This document shows positions 1-11,007 of a DNA stretch of 36,503 bases, one piece after another. Position numbers and translations under genes: made by a program. This DNA comes from Prorocentrum cordatum (lineage: Eukaryota; Sar; Dinophyceae; Prorocentrales; Prorocentraceae), in the NCBI GenBank assembly GCA_963575745.1, contig CAUYUJ010017845.1, positions 186,066 through 222,568 of the forward strand. Reading direction: 5' to 3'. Within the stretch, counting starts at the first letter, position 1, and each line of letters opens with the position of its first letter. The notes beneath the pieces are model-generated. The model saw only the letters and a list, made by a program, of their open reading frames with translations. It did no database searches and was not told the DNA's origin.

Positions 1-540
1 AGGAGCAGGAGCAGGAGCAGGAGCACAGGAGCAGGGCAGGAGCAGCGGAAGGAGGAGGAGGAGGAGGAGGAGGAGGAGGAGGAGAGAGGAGGAGGAGGAG
101 GAGAGGAGGAGGAGAGGAGGAGGAGGAGAGGGAGGAGGAGGAGGCGGAGGAGGAGGATGGGAGGAGGAGGAGGAGGAGGAGGAGGAGGAGGAGGAGGAGG
201 AGGAGGAGGAGGAGGAGGAGGAGGAGGAGGGGAGGAGGGGGGGAGGAGGAGGAGGAGGAGGAGGCGGAGGGGAGGAGGAGGAGGAGGAGGAGGAGGAGGA
301 GGAGGAGAGGGGTGGAGGAGGAGGGAGGAGGAGGAGGAGGAGGAGGAGGGAGCAGGAGGAGGGGGAGGGGGAGGAGGGGAGGGGAGGAGGAGGAGGAGGA
401 GGAGGAGGAGGAGGAGGAGGAGGAGGAGAGGAGGAGGGGAGGAGGAGGCGGAGGAGGAGGAGGAGGAGGAGGGGAGGAGGAGGAGGAGGAGGAGGAGAGG
501 GAGGAGGGAGGAGGGAGGAGCGAGGAGGAGGACGAGGAGG
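1..540. repeat. GGA/AGG microsatellite
   Basis: Almost unbroken AGG/GGA triplets with occasional AGC, GGG and GCGG interruptions. One strand is pure purine, so all open frames here are poly-Gly, poly-Glu or poly-Arg artefacts. Such polypurine tracts can form triplex DNA; nothing else is visible in it. Confidence 0.97.
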
Positions 541-2149
541 GCTGTCCCCTCTTGGGGTGCACACGACCGTCGCTTGCCCTCCAGGCGCGCGCGCGCGCGC
601 GCGGGGCGCCGCGCCACGGCGCGCGCCGCGGGCCGCTGGCCCCGCCTGGAGCGGCCATGGCCACGTGCACGGGGCGGGTCGCCTGGCACCGCCGCGGCCC
701 CCCACTGGCGAGTCGGCGCGATCGAAACGGGTACGTCTAGGCCTCTTAGATCGGGTTCGAGTAGATGGCGTCGGAGGATCGCGCCGTATCCTCGATGCAT
801 TTGAGCCTGATTTTCTCCACGCTGGCGTCGCCGATGATGCATCACTGATGTCGCCGATGTATCGGCGATGCGGCGCGATCCACCGAACCCATGTAATCCG
901 ACCCCATCTAGAAGGCCTCTCGTACACAATCCAGAAAGAATGGCTCGAGGTTTTCGGGTTCGAGGTTTTCGGGCGTTTTCGTCGGTTCTTGGCGTCTCCC
1001 CAGCCTCGGGATGCTCTCCAGCAGCTGCGCCCCGCCGAGAGCGTTCCGAGGGTGCCAGGATCGTCCCGAGCGGCCGCCGGAGTCCTGAGGTATGACCCGG
1101 AAGCCAAACGACAAAACATCAACGGGTACGAAGACTGACAGCAGTTCCACCCCATTTTGAACAGGACTCGCTGTCGGCGTCGCCGCGGACGTTGTCCATT
1201 CGAGACAGACGGCCATCTGCCTAACATCGGCCGCTCCTAGCTGGTTTTGGACAGCATTTGATATTGGGTATTGTGCGCATTTTTTCCGTGCCCATTTCGG
1301 ACGTCCAAAAGGCGAGGCCCCGACCGAGATGCCGAAATTTGCCCAAAGCCTTTAATTCGTCGTGTGTTTTGCGCGACGTCGCCTGGCCCCGGGGGCCCTT
1401 TGCCAGGCCCCGGCGCCGTCAAAACACGATTGGGATGAACAGTCGATGCTGGGGAAGGGGTCCAGATCTCTGGGGGTCCACATCAAGAAATGTGCCGAAG
1501 TCACGACGTCGGAGCCCAGGGGCGACCCTGCTGGGCGTCGCCCTCCTCCCCCGAAAAAGGCGGCGGCGATTCTGTTTTGCCGTTCTCTCGGCCCTTGGGG
1601 GCCCGCTTTTCCCAGCCCTGGGGCCGTCGGGAAGTGGCTTGGGACGAAGAGCCGGTCCTGGGGGAGGGGTCGAGATCCCCGTGCTCCCGCGTCATCAAAG
1701 TGCTGCGTCGTCGGAGGAGCTGCGCGACGGCGGCAGCGCCGTTTCGGGGTGCTTGATCGTTTCTGGAGGTTCTCGTCGCCACGGCTGGGCGCAGCTCGAG
1801 AAGCTGACCAGGATGGGCCTCGGGAGGGTGGGGATTGGTTTTGAGCTGACATCTGTCGGGCGGCGGCGGCGACGGTGGCGGCGGCATTGGCGACGACCGT
1901 GGCTTTCGCCGCCACGGCTCGATCCGCCCCCGAACTCCTGGTCTCAGAGCGGGCTCCATGGGAGGCAAGAAGGGCCGACTTTGGAGTGGTGGCAACGGCG
2001 ACGATGCCTTGGAGGCCGACCTGGCGTCTGTCCTCCCAGCACGCGGCACGGGCGTCCCGCCCTTTCTTTTGGAGGATCGCGGTCGAGCATGGGGAATTTT
2101 CTGGTTGGCAGCTTCTCGCGTTGTCGTGGGTCTCCAGGCTTCTCCTCCC
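541..2149. other. GC-rich stretch without a supportable gene
   Basis: Frames stay open on both strands only because the DNA is GC-rich; their translations have no recognisable domain. Local features are a (CG)n run at about 585-602 and a tandem pair of the unit TTCGAGGTTTTCGGG near 947-972. A recurring wording of the type GGGGCCCTTTGCCAGGCCC and CTTGGGGGCCCGCTTTTCCC (about 1390-1620) resembles the degenerate GGCC-rich repeats further right. I see nothing else. Confidence 0.6.
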
Positions 2150-2340
2150 GACCTTCCTTCCTTCCTCACTCCCTCCCTCCCTCCCTCCCTCCAACCTCCC
2201 TCTCCCTCCCTTTCTCCCTCTCTCCCTCTCTCCCTCCTTCGCTCCCTCCCTCCCACCTTCCCTCCCTACCTCCAACCTCCTTGCTCCCTCTCCCTCCCTC
2301 CCTCTCTCCCCCCCATCCCTTCCTGCTCCAACCTCCTCCT
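2150..2340. repeat. TCCC/TTCC microsatellite field
   Basis: Irregular TCCC, TCCT and CTCC units make a polypyrimidine strand of about 190 bases. Both-strand open frames across it are low-complexity artefacts. Confidence 0.92.
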
Positions 2341-2489
2341 TTCTGGTGCAGGCTGGGGTCCGCTCGAACCTCCTCTCATCTCTCATGTGTAGGGCCCATG
2401 GGCTTTCTCTTGCCAGAGCCGGTGCCTCGCCACGACCAGGGTTTCTGCTCGAGCTGCCCCCACCACGGGAGTGGGGGGCACATGTCCCT

Positions 2490-2983
2490 CTGAGGGGGGA
2501 GGAGGAGGAGGAGGAGGAGGAGGAGGAGGAGGAGGAGGAGGAGGTGCCCAATCCTCTTCTTTTTCGTTATCGTATGTGTTTTCCTCTTCTTTCTTCTGCT
2601 TCTTGTTCTTTTCTTCTCCTCTCCTCCTCCTCCTCCTCCTCCTCCTCCTCCTCCTCCGCCTCATTCTTCTCCTCCTCCTCCTCCTCCTCCCGCCCAGCTG
2701 GTGCTGTCTGTCTGCCCGCCCTACCTCCGCCTCTGTGCCCCCGCAGAGCTGCTAGCTTAATTACTGAGCTTCTGCGAGGGGCGTGCCGGCCTCTGCCGAC
2801 AGGCCCACAGCGTCACCGGCGTCGAGATCCAAAAACAGATCCTCCTCCGTTTCTTCTCTCTCTTCTCCTCATCCTCCTGCTCCTCCTCCTCCTCCTCCTC
2901 CTCCTCCTCCTCCTCCAACTCCTCCCTCCTACTCCTCCAACTCTCCACTCCTCCTCCTACTCCTCAACTCCTCCTCCTCCTCC

Positions 2984-3016
<33 letters not shown>

Positions 3017-3565
3017 TCGGGGGCCCCTCAGCCGTTCCGTTTTGCAGAGAACCAGGTCCTGGAAGGGGTCCCTGGAGATCCCCGCAGATTTACTGCTCAG
3101 GAACGGCAGGTTTCAAAACCTCGGGCTAAACCAAAGCTCGGTCCCAGGTAATTTTGTTTGCTCAGTTTTATGGCCTCCGAGTTGGCCATTAGTATGTGAG
3201 TTTGAGCCGTGCCGCCACCCCCCTTGAGCGTGTATACCCGCGCCTTAGGGCGGGTTGGGGCCCGAGCATTTGGCCGCGCCTGAAGGGGCTGGATGCCGAG
3301 TGAAGCTGCCTGCAAGGGCCACTCAGGGGCCAACTTTTTGCTCGTGATAAGCTGACTCACGGATCGATTCCCCAGAGTCTTTCGTTTCGTTTCGTTTCTC
3401 CTTCTCCTCGACATCTCCCAAACACCCAACTCCAAATCCTCCTCCTGCCCTCATCCTCGAAATCCGAATAGGAAATCCAAATCCAGAGTCCAAATCATCC
3501 TCCCCCTCCTCCTGCTCCTCCTCCTCCTCCTCCTCCTCCTCCTCCTCCTCCTCCTCCTCCTCCAA
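2490..3565. repeat. Cluster of GGA and TCC microsatellites with short unique spacers
   Basis: A GGA tract lies at about 2497-2542, TCC tracts at about 2622-2692, 2877-3010 and 3503-3562, with unique spacers between them. GGA followed within 100 bases by TCC makes a long imperfect inverted repeat (2497-2692) that could extrude as a hairpin. No gene is supported in the spacers; 3026-3500 shows nothing recognisable. Confidence 0.85.
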
Positions 3566-4353
3566 ATCCCCCAAAGTCACTTCCCCGATTTCGCTGGGAC
3601 AGCCAAAAGCCTCAGGGCGAGCGCCTCCATTGGCCCCGAAGCTCTTCCAGGGGTTCCCCAGGTGGCTCTCAGAGAGGACCACTCGCGACGAGGCCCAGAG
3701 GCCCCTCGGGCCCCGGGGGGCGCCCACGTGGCGCGAGAGGCCAGGGGTGGCAAGACCTCTGGCAGCCGCCGGTCAGCGGCGCCACCTCGAGCTTCCATGC
3801 GACGGGCGCCCGTGGAAGCAGAGGGGCCTGCGGCTGCAAGCTGTTCGTGACGGGCATCCCGTACTCCTGGGACAAGGAGCAGCTGAAGGAGACCACCGCC
3901 TCACTTCTCCTCGTCCCCTCCCTTTCCTCTTCCGGCTGCTCTCCTCTTCTCTTTCCTCTTCTCTTGCCTCTTCCTGCTCCGGTTCCTCTTGCTCCTCCCC
4001 TTCAATTTGGTGTTGCCCCCTGTTTTTCCCTGTCTCTTCTCTTCCCCTTCGTCCCCATTATCAAACTCCGCTGGCTTTCGCCCTCCAGCGCCCATTTACA
4101 TTTTCATCCAGCCGTTGCGAATTGAGCCGCGAGTGCTTGTTTGAATTGTATGTGTAGGTGGGAAGCTACAGCCCGAATATCTGACACGAGCTGCTCGTGA
4201 GAGTGCCTCTGGCCAGTTCGGCCTCTTGGCGGAGGCCTGCCACAGAAGTGTTCCGCGAGAGCTGGGGGAGGTAAGGCGAGGATTCGCCTGTGGAAGTTGG
4301 CGCCAGGACCTCCATCTTGAACAAACCACAAGACTGCTGTTTTCATCATTTTC
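3566..4353. other. Non-coding stretch, no gene seen
   Basis: The stretch contains a C/T-rich part (about 3905-4030) and otherwise unique-looking DNA. The open frames carry no recognisable domain and compete on both strands, so none is annotated. Confidence 0.5.
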
Positions 4354-4552
4354 GGAGGCCTGGACGTTGGCACCAACACCAATGTCGGCGGTTGCATCCA
4401 CCCAGGGAGCATGATCCCGATCTCGGTGATGGTGGCAATGTTCGGGCTTCCTAGGTGGCCGAAATATTTCCACCAACGCCAACATCTAGGATCATGCTCC
4501 CCTTATGGAGGCACCCCCCTGTGTTGGTGCTGGTGCCCATTTCCAGGCCTTC
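4354..4552. repeat. Imperfect inverted repeat, 64-base arms (MITE-like)
   Basis: The arm at 4354-4417 matches the reverse complement of 4489-4552 over 64 bases without a gap, with 48 identities by hand count. The arms are joined by a 71-base loop. The best part is the innermost 13 bases (GGGAGCATGATCC against GGATCATGCTCCC); AGGCCTGGA and GGCACCA are also kept. No target-site duplication was found. It could be a decayed foldback element or an inverted duplication. Confidence 0.6.
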
Positions 4553-5040
4553 AGGATTTCCTTCCAGCGTCTGGAAGCTGTTTCTGGGGTCCCAGGGCCG
4601 TCAACGAGCGACTCGGCGAAAGAAGTTGGCCACGGGAAGGGGGACCTCCGTCTTTTACAGTCAACCCGCATAGTAAGGACGGGCATCCTTCCCAAGGGTA
4701 CCCTTGCATCCTTGCCTCCGCGGTCCATCCTTTGCTGCTTTCGTTGGCCGCGCCCCGCTCGAAAAGTGCCGACATGGCCCTCCAAGGCCCTTGCATCCTT
4801 TTCGCGCCTCCTCATGCTACGAGCTGACTGTATTGAACAAGCTACGATGTCGTTGGCCCGTGTGGCAGACGCTCGCAAGAAGCGCTGGCAGAAGCAAGGC
4901 AGCCGCACTCCCAGAAGCAGCTCAGCCAGGCCCCCAGGAGATGGTAAAGCACTTGTGTCCTCGCAGTTTCTCGGAGTGGTCATGCGTCATACCCCACGGC
5001 AGCAGCAGGGTGTGGAACGTCGAAAAGGAAAAAGACGGCA

Positions 5041-5198
5041 TACACATAACTTTTGGCGCTGCACGCGGATTTCTTGGTTACGCGCTGGGCCCCCCCAGCG
5101 GCGCCTCCGGCGCCGCCCCTGGCGCGCTCCGCGCGCTGGGGAGGGGGGTCCAGAGCAGATCCAAGAAATCCGCGCGGAGCGCCAACAGTTTGTGTTTA
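5041..5198. mobile_element. Foldback/MITE-like element, copy 1
   Basis: The left arm at about 5042-5079 and the right arm at about 5159-5198 are imperfect reverse complements. The best 30 bases (5050-5079 against 5159-5188) have 26 identities, centred on GCGGATTTCTTGG and CCAAGAAATCCGC, and the match continues outward with one gap. Between the arms is an extremely GC-rich core that folds on itself (GGCGCC and GCGCGC runs). A related copy with the same arm core and a similar GC core lies at 20354-20471, so this is a dispersed family. I see no coding capacity and no clear target-site duplication. Confidence 0.65.
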
Positions 5199-5329
5199 TT
5201 ATGTTTTTTCTTCTTCCAAGCAGGGTGTGTAATAAACAGGACTTCTGCGTTAGTGCGAGGAGAGGCATGGATCCCATTCTCCGCGAGGGGCCAGGCCGCA
5301 CGAAGGGATCGGCACACGATGGAGTGAAT

Positions 5330-5700
5330 CCTCCTCGCCCCTCTCGGAGGCCTCTTGGGTTGGAGGCCTCTTGGGGGCCCCTGGGGAGCTCGAAATGTCA
5401 GTTCGTGCTCCCCGTCTTGAGCCCGTCTCTGGCCGCCTTTGTGGCCCCATGTGGCCGCTTTGGCCGTCTTGGGGCCCTCTTTGGGGCCTATTGGGCCGTC
5501 TTGGGGCGATCATGGGGGCCTCTGGGGCCGTCTTGGTGCGTGAGGAGCCCGACGAGGCGAGAACGCAAAATTCGCTTCCCTGGGTACTAATGCCTCTGTC
5601 CTCCTGGGGCCCTCCTGGATGTGGCGTCTTGGGGGCCTCCGGGCCCGTCTTGAGTCCATCCTGGGCTGTCTTTGGGCCCTCCCTCATGACTTGGCATCGC
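5330..5700. repeat. Degenerate GGCC/TTGGGG repeat field
   Basis: Units of about 9 to 12 bases built on GGCCGTCTTGGGGCC and GGCCCTCTTGGGG recur with many substitutions. The same type of field returns at about 8560-9200 and 10090-10760. The open frames in it read as repeating W-G-P-L or G-P-L-G patterns and are not taken as genes. Confidence 0.6.
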
Positions 5701-6040
5701 ATTTTTTCCTCGGCGAGGACCCTCGAGGAGCACCCTGGACCATCTGGCAGCAAAAAGCACGCACGATGCCGAAACACGCACGGGGGAATGGACGTCCGAG
5801 CGATGGCACGATGAGCCGTCTCGGGGTCTCTCCAGGGCCGCCTCGTGCGCTTCTCTGGGGACCATCGGCTGCTCGTGGGGTTGCCGTGGCTGGGTCACCG
5901 CCCCAGAGGCCCACCGGCCACGCCCCCGGTAGCGCCTGGGGAATCTTGGGGAATCGTGGTCCAAGCCTTTGGCGAGCCCAGCGTCGTTCGAACTCCGACG
6001 ACCGCATGAGTCTTGCGGCACTCCAACCACACTGCGTGCT

Positions 6041-6062
6041 GCAGGCGCGGTGGCGGATGCAC
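6041..6062. repeat. Short dispersed repeat, copy 1
   Basis: GCAGGCGCGGTGGCGGATGC and the next two bases match 10986-11007 at 20 of 22 positions. Weaker similarity continues on both sides, including a following TTG(T)TCAG. It is probably the conserved core of an older interspersed element. Confidence 0.5.
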
Positions 6063-6107
6063 TTGCTCAGAGCACGCATGGGCTCCTCCGAAGATCGGAA
6101 TCGGTGG

Positions 6108-6520
6108 CTCGTGGCCCGTGGTCTCCCGCATGGTCTATCGCATGGTCTCTCGCTTGGTCTCCCGTACGGTCTCCCGTCTGGTCTGCCGAGTGGCCCCCCG
6201 TGTGGTCTTCTGTACGGATTGCCGCGTGGTCCCCCGTGTGTTCTCTGGTGGGGTCTCCCGTGCGAGCTACCGTGTGGGCTCTCATATGGGCTCGCGTATC
6301 GTTGGCCGTAGGGTCGCCCGTGTGCTTTCCCGTATGGGTCTGCCGTAGGGTCTCCCGCGTGGGTTCACGTAGGGTCTCCCGCGTGGTCGCCCGTATGCTC
6401 TCTCGTAGGACCTCTCCCGTGTGGACTCCCGTGTGGACTCCCGTATGCTTTCCCGTTGCGGGCCCCGGCTGGCTCTCCCGTGTGGTCTTCCGTATGTTTT
6501 TGTCGTTTTGCTCAGAATGT
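6108..6520 (+). repeat. Degenerate 12-base minisatellite (TCTCCCGTGTGG type)
   Basis: About thirty imperfect units of roughly 12 bases with the consensus TCTCCCGTRTGG run from 6108 to about 6500. Because the unit is a multiple of three, every plus-strand frame translates to a four-residue period such as S-R-M-V or R-V-V-S. The period is visible by eye; units differ mostly by substitution. Open frames across it are by-products of the repeat. Confidence 0.75.
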
Positions 6521-6929
6521 GCGTGTTCGACATTTGGCCATCCTGTACACAGTGGGCGGGGCAGAGGGCTCCTCCTCCTCCTGAACCCACCCTTGTCCTC
6601 TTTGTCCTCCTCCTTCCCATCCCCTCCCGCCTTCTCCCCTCATCCTTCTCATTTGCTACGCCCACCTGGGCTCCTGAGGCACTGTGCTCTCTGAGGGCGG
6701 CAATGAGATGATGAGGAGATCTCCGCAGAGCTCCCTAGGCCATCGGAGGCCTCCAGCGACCCCTGGAGTCCACGGGAGAGGAGGAGGGGGAGGAGGACAA
6801 GCTAGGTGCACAAGCCTCATATCTGACGTCCTACGCCTCCCTCATATCCCTTACCATGGCTTAGATCTCCGATCTATTCGCACAGTCGGATGCCGGGCAG
6901 GGCAATGATCCCACGAGGGTACGCGATGG

Positions 6930-7085
6930 ATGAACAGGCATGGCGTAGAAGAGCACGGCAGAGCATCGCATGTCATAGCATGGCATGGCGTAGTGAAGCA
7001 TTACATAAGAAAGCATAGCAGCGCAAAGCACGACATCGCACAGCAATGCAAGACACAGCATCGCACTGCATGCCGTGGCATGGCA
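6930..7085. repeat. Degenerate GCAT-based short repeat
   Basis: Words such as GCATGGC, GCATAGCA, GCATCGCA and GCACGGCA recur every five to ten bases. This looks like an ancient expansion of a short word that has since drifted. No gene is supported. Confidence 0.55.
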
Positions 7086-7261
7086 CCAGATGATTCGGAG
7101 AGTAAGTGGCCCGTCGACGACAGGAATGCTCTCCGGACACAGGCATGGGGAGAGGGGAGAGTCGTATCCGTATCGTTTAACTGTGGAGGAGGAGGCGTCC
7201 GCTCCCTCATCCTTATCCTCCTCCTTCCTCTCCCCCAGCGTCAGTCCTGGCGGCCTTCCGT

Positions 7262-7345
7262 TGTTTTGTTGGTATTGTTGTTGTTGTTGTTGCGGTGGTT
7301 GTGGTTGTTGTGGTTGGTGTTGTTGTAGTTGTTGTTGTGTTTGTT

Positions 7346-7410
<65 letters not shown>

Positions 7411-7500
7411 GGTTGTGGTTGTTGTTGTTGTTGTTGTTGTTGTTGTGGTTGTTGTTGTTGTTGTTGTTGTTGTTGTGGTTGTTGTTGTTGTTGGTGTTTT
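7262..7500. repeat. GTT microsatellite with GTC block
   Basis: (GTT)n with interspersed GTG and a pure TCG/GTC block at about 7347-7377. The G/T strand bias is complete. Translations are poly-Val/Leu/Cys on one strand and poly-Asn/Thr on the other, and are artefacts. Confidence 0.95.
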
Positions 7501-7584
7501 GTTCCTTCTTCTCAGGGCGCAGATAATACGTATGTCCACGATCTGAGCTCGTCGCGTCTGCGAAGCGCACATGGCTTAGTTGTT

Positions 7585-7690
7585 TTTCAATCCCTCTCTC
7601 TCTCATCTCTCTGTCTCTGTCGCTCTCTCTCTCTCTCTCTCCCTCTACCTCTCTTTCTCCCGCCCTGTCTCCACCACTCTCCCTCTCTAG
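7585..7690. repeat. CT microsatellite
   Basis: CTCTCT runs interrupted by TGTCTC and TACC make a polypyrimidine strand. Nothing else is visible. Confidence 0.85.
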
Positions 7691-7847
7691 ATGCCCATTC
7701 TTCTTTTCGCATTTGTGCGAAACAAGCGGAAGGACACCTTCCTCGATTTTAGTATCGAGCCTTTGTATGTGGACTGGTTCCAGAAGGCAACAGGGGAGTT
7801 CCTTGGGCACGCTGTGGTCGAGGCAGCGTTGCCTTTTCGAGTGGAAG

Positions 7848-7935
7848 GCATGAATGGATGGATTGACGGATGGATGCGTGGACGGAGATTGACCCGTGTA
7901 CGCACGGATGGACAGGTGGATGGAAGGATGGAGGA
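7848..7935. repeat. GGAT/GGAC tetranucleotide repeat
   Basis: GGATGGATTGACGGATGGAT and related units form a degenerate tetranucleotide tract. The minus-strand frame reading H-P-S-I-H-P-S is a by-product. Confidence 0.75.
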
Positions 7936-9864
7936 GGACAAGTGGACACAACAGGATCAGCATTGGGAGGACAAACATGGGAGGCGAATATGTCAGGAAA
8001 ACAGTGCTGCCCCTCGACAGAAGACACTATTGGTCCACATTTCGCCAGGGCCCCTTTTTCGGTCGGGGCGGGGCCACCTTGACGTCTGCTGCAGTTGTTT
8101 CTGAAGGGGTCGTTTGTTTTGCGTTTCTTTCTCATTTGGCTCTCGGTCCAGGTGGTGGCACTCGCGACGGAAGTGCGGATCGACGTGGACCGATCCCATC
8201 ACCTCAATCAACGTATGGGGCCCTCTGCAGTCGTCCGCAGGCCTCCTCCATCTACAGCCGATGCACTAGACGACGGGCTATCCACTTGAGCCGCCGCGCG
8301 ACTCCGGCACTACGCTCGGGCGGGCGCCTCGAAGCGGTGGGGGCTGGGGTCGGGGGGGAGGTGGGGGTCGCTGGGAGAGGGGGTAGACGCCACGGAAGGT
8401 CTCCCTCCAGGTTCACCATTATTTTGGGCACAATCTTTCGCTCCGAAGACCATCCCTGCTGGATCGAGAAACGATGTCTAGACGAGTTGCTGGGAAACGG
8501 GAAGTGGAGAAACATACAATGAAACAAAAAGTCCACCCTCGCCGGGAGCTTCTCGGAATGCGGCCATCTCGGGGCCATTTGGGGAGCCTTTGAGGCCCTC
8601 TTGGAACTCCCTCTTGGCCTTGACGGGGACATTGTGAGCCCTCTCAGGGTCATTTTGGACGACATGGATCAGAAAAGGATCGGCGATCATGTGCCACCTC
8701 CCGTCGGAGACCGCCCAATCGCCTCTAGGGGCCACCTTGGAGCGCTGTTGGGGGTTCTTGGGCGCTCTTGCGTCGGCCCGTCCTGTGGTCCGAATAAGAG
8801 AACGCATTCCAGTTGCTCGTCTCACTCGGTCTGCCCAGGCGCTTTTCTGTGCGCCGTCAGGGTCCTGGCCTGCCGCGGCCGGTCAGCAGGCCGCTTCTTC
8901 TTCTTATTCTTATCCTTCTTGCGGCCGCCCCCTCTTGGGGCGATCTTTGCTGATCTTGAGGCCCTCTGGAGGGAGCGAAGGCCCATCGGACGCTGACAGT
9001 GCAAGAGGCAAGCATGCTTGAACACAATGTTTGTGGAATGGTTTGGCATCTCGGGGGCGATATAGGGTGGCTCCGAGGCCACTTGGAGCCGTCGAGTTGC
9101 GGTACTGGGACCTACTGGAGGCATGTCGGAGGCCATTTTGAGCCACTGTGGGACATCTTGTGCCTCCTCGGACGCCATCTCGGGCCCCTCTTGAAGCCAT
9201 CTGGCACAACCCTGGTCCCGACCCCAGGGAAGGGAGAAGGAGTTGGAATACTTGTCGATGCGAGCTGCCTGTGCCAAGAGGGCCAGGGCTCCAGCTGCTT
9301 AGCATGAGTCCAGACCGAGACTCTGCCTTCACATCAATCATAGCACGCTTGCTGCGTGCTGCTGCAGTGGCTGCTCGTCCTTGCGCCGCTCCTTCTCCCG
9401 TCCGCGAGGTTGCCACCCAGGAGGACGGAGAGGCTGCCGTCAACATGATCAATGATTTTGAGGTGGAGGGTGCTGATGGACCTCGGAAGCTCGTGGTTCC
9501 CTGGGGTTGAGAGGCATGAAGTGGAGAGGGAGAAGGGGAGAGAGAGAGGTGGGCGAGGGTAGTTCAATCTATTTCTTTCGTTATCTCCCTCTTTCTCTCT
9601 CTCGGGATGGAGGGGAAGCAACACGAGGCCGCCTCAGCTTGCGGAAGCCGGCGGAAGGCCCGCGGAAGCCGACAGAAGTAATCATCGGCTTCCCAGGAGG
9701 TAGCTAGTTTTTGTTGGTACCCAGCTGCCTGCGGCAAGCCCCGCCGCCGTGCATGTGCAACAGCGCAGCAAGAAGGATGCCGAGTAAAGGAACAGCGCGA
9801 TTCCGACGAGTAGTCTGCATTGGGGCGGGTCGTGACCCCGACCTCGTCTTCGTCCGCGCGGTAG
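7936..9864. other. Non-coding stretch with GGCC-type repeat field
   Basis: No gene is supported. About 8560-9200 is another field of GGCC and TTGGGG words (for example TTTGAGGCCCTCTTGG). About 9630-9700 has several CGGAAGCC units and an opposed GGCTTCC, making a small foldback. Confidence 0.5.
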
Positions 9865-10075
9865 GACGACGAGGACGAGGACGAGGACGAGGAGGAGGAG
9901 GAGGAGGAGCAGGAAGAGGAGGAGGAGGAGCAGGAGGAAGAGGAGGAGGAGGGGAAGGAGGAGGAGGAGGAGGAGGAGCAGGAGGAGGAAGAGGAGGAGG
10001 AGGAGGAGGAGGAGGAGGAGGAGGAGGAGGAGGAGGAGGAGGAGGAGGAGGAGGAGGAGGAGGAGAGGGAGAATT
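9865..10075. repeat. GGA microsatellite with GAC start
   Basis: GACGAG units pass into GGA/GCA and then pure (GGA)n up to about 10065. Frames are poly-Gly, poly-Glu or, on the other strand, poly-Ser. Confidence 0.95.
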
Positions 10076-10089
10076 TGATAGTGAGGAGG

Positions 10090-10760
10090 AGAAGGCTTCT
10101 TGGGGCCTTCTTGGGGCTTCCTGGGGGCCTCCTGGGAGCTTCCTTAACGCTTCTTTGGGGCCATTTGGGCCTCATGGCTCATGGGGCCTCTAGGGTGTCT
10201 TGAAAGCCGTTCTGGAGGCCATCTGGAGGCCATGATGCCCCCAAGAAGGCCCCAAGGCATGTCAAGAGGCCCCCAACACGGCCCAAGAGGTCCCTCAGAG
10301 GCCCTCCAGTAGAGCACGAGAAGGCCAACACCATTGAGTATCCTTCGGTTTTTGCTTCGAGGTTCTGGCATGTTCGGGTTTCCGACCGCCCAAGAGCCCA
10401 AGAGGCCTCTCTAGGCCGTCTTGTTGCTCTCTTGGAGCGCTGCAGGGCCGGCGTCGGGCCCTCCATGGGAACCTCTTGGACGATCTTTGGGTCCTCTTGG
10501 GCCGACTTGGGGCCCTCTTGGGGTTCGCTTGGGCTGCCTTGGAGCTATCTCGGAGGCCCTTTAGAAGCCTATTGGGCCGTCTTTGGTGGTCGGAAACCCG
10601 AACAGGCGAGAACCTCACCATCCCTCAACAACCAGAGGGACGTCAATGAGTTTGGCCTCTCGGGCTCTCCAGGAAGGTCGTTTGGAGCTCTCGCAGGCCG
10701 TCTCGGGGGCCTCCTGGGCCGTCTTGAGGCCCTCTTGGGCTATCTTGGGCTGCCTTGAGG
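10090..10760. repeat. Degenerate GGCC/TTGGGG repeat field
   Basis: CTTCTTGGGGCTTCCTGGGG, GGCCGTCTTGAGGCCCTC and many similar units resemble those at 5330-5700 and 8560-9200. A pair of long opposed words (10359-10387 and 10588-10616) is set into it and listed separately. Confidence 0.6.
10359..10616. repeat. Inverted repeat with 29-base arms
   Basis: The 29 bases at 10359-10387 match the reverse complement of 10588-10616 with two mismatches. The kept core is GTTCGGGTTTCCGACC against GGTCGGAAACCCGAAC. About 200 bases of GGCC-type repeat lie between. The arms could be the ends of a small non-autonomous element. Confidence 0.6.
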
Positions 10761-10985
10761 CTCTCTCGGGAGGCGCTTGAGCTGTCTTGTACCATGTTTG
10801 GTTTCGCATTGGCTGTCCTTGAAGCCGTCTTGGAGGCCATCTTGGCCGTCTGGCGGCAGAAAAGACCGCCGCCAGCAGTTTGAGACAGGGCGTTTTAAAG
10901 GGGCGCGTGCGCCGAGGGGGATGTATATCAAAAGTCGACAGGCCTCCCGGACAGCAGACGAGCAGTCTAACACGCCCCACTTCGT

Positions 10986-11007
10986 GCAGGCACGGTGGCG
11001 GATACAC
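10986..11007. repeat. Short dispersed repeat, copy 2
   Basis: Second copy of the 22-base core at 6041-6062, 20 of 22 identical, with weak flanking similarity. Confidence 0.5.

Noticed and set aside
1352-2551. Long overlapping frames on both strands
   Set aside because: They are kept open by GGA/TCCC repeats and GC-rich DNA, and their translations are low complexity.
7213-7572. Poly-Thr/poly-Asn frames
   Set aside because: Direct translation of the GTT/GTC microsatellite.
9132-9148. GGCCATTTTGAGCCA, partly like the spliced leader
   Set aside because: Only nine consecutive bases agree and it lies in a GGCC repeat field where such words arise by drift.
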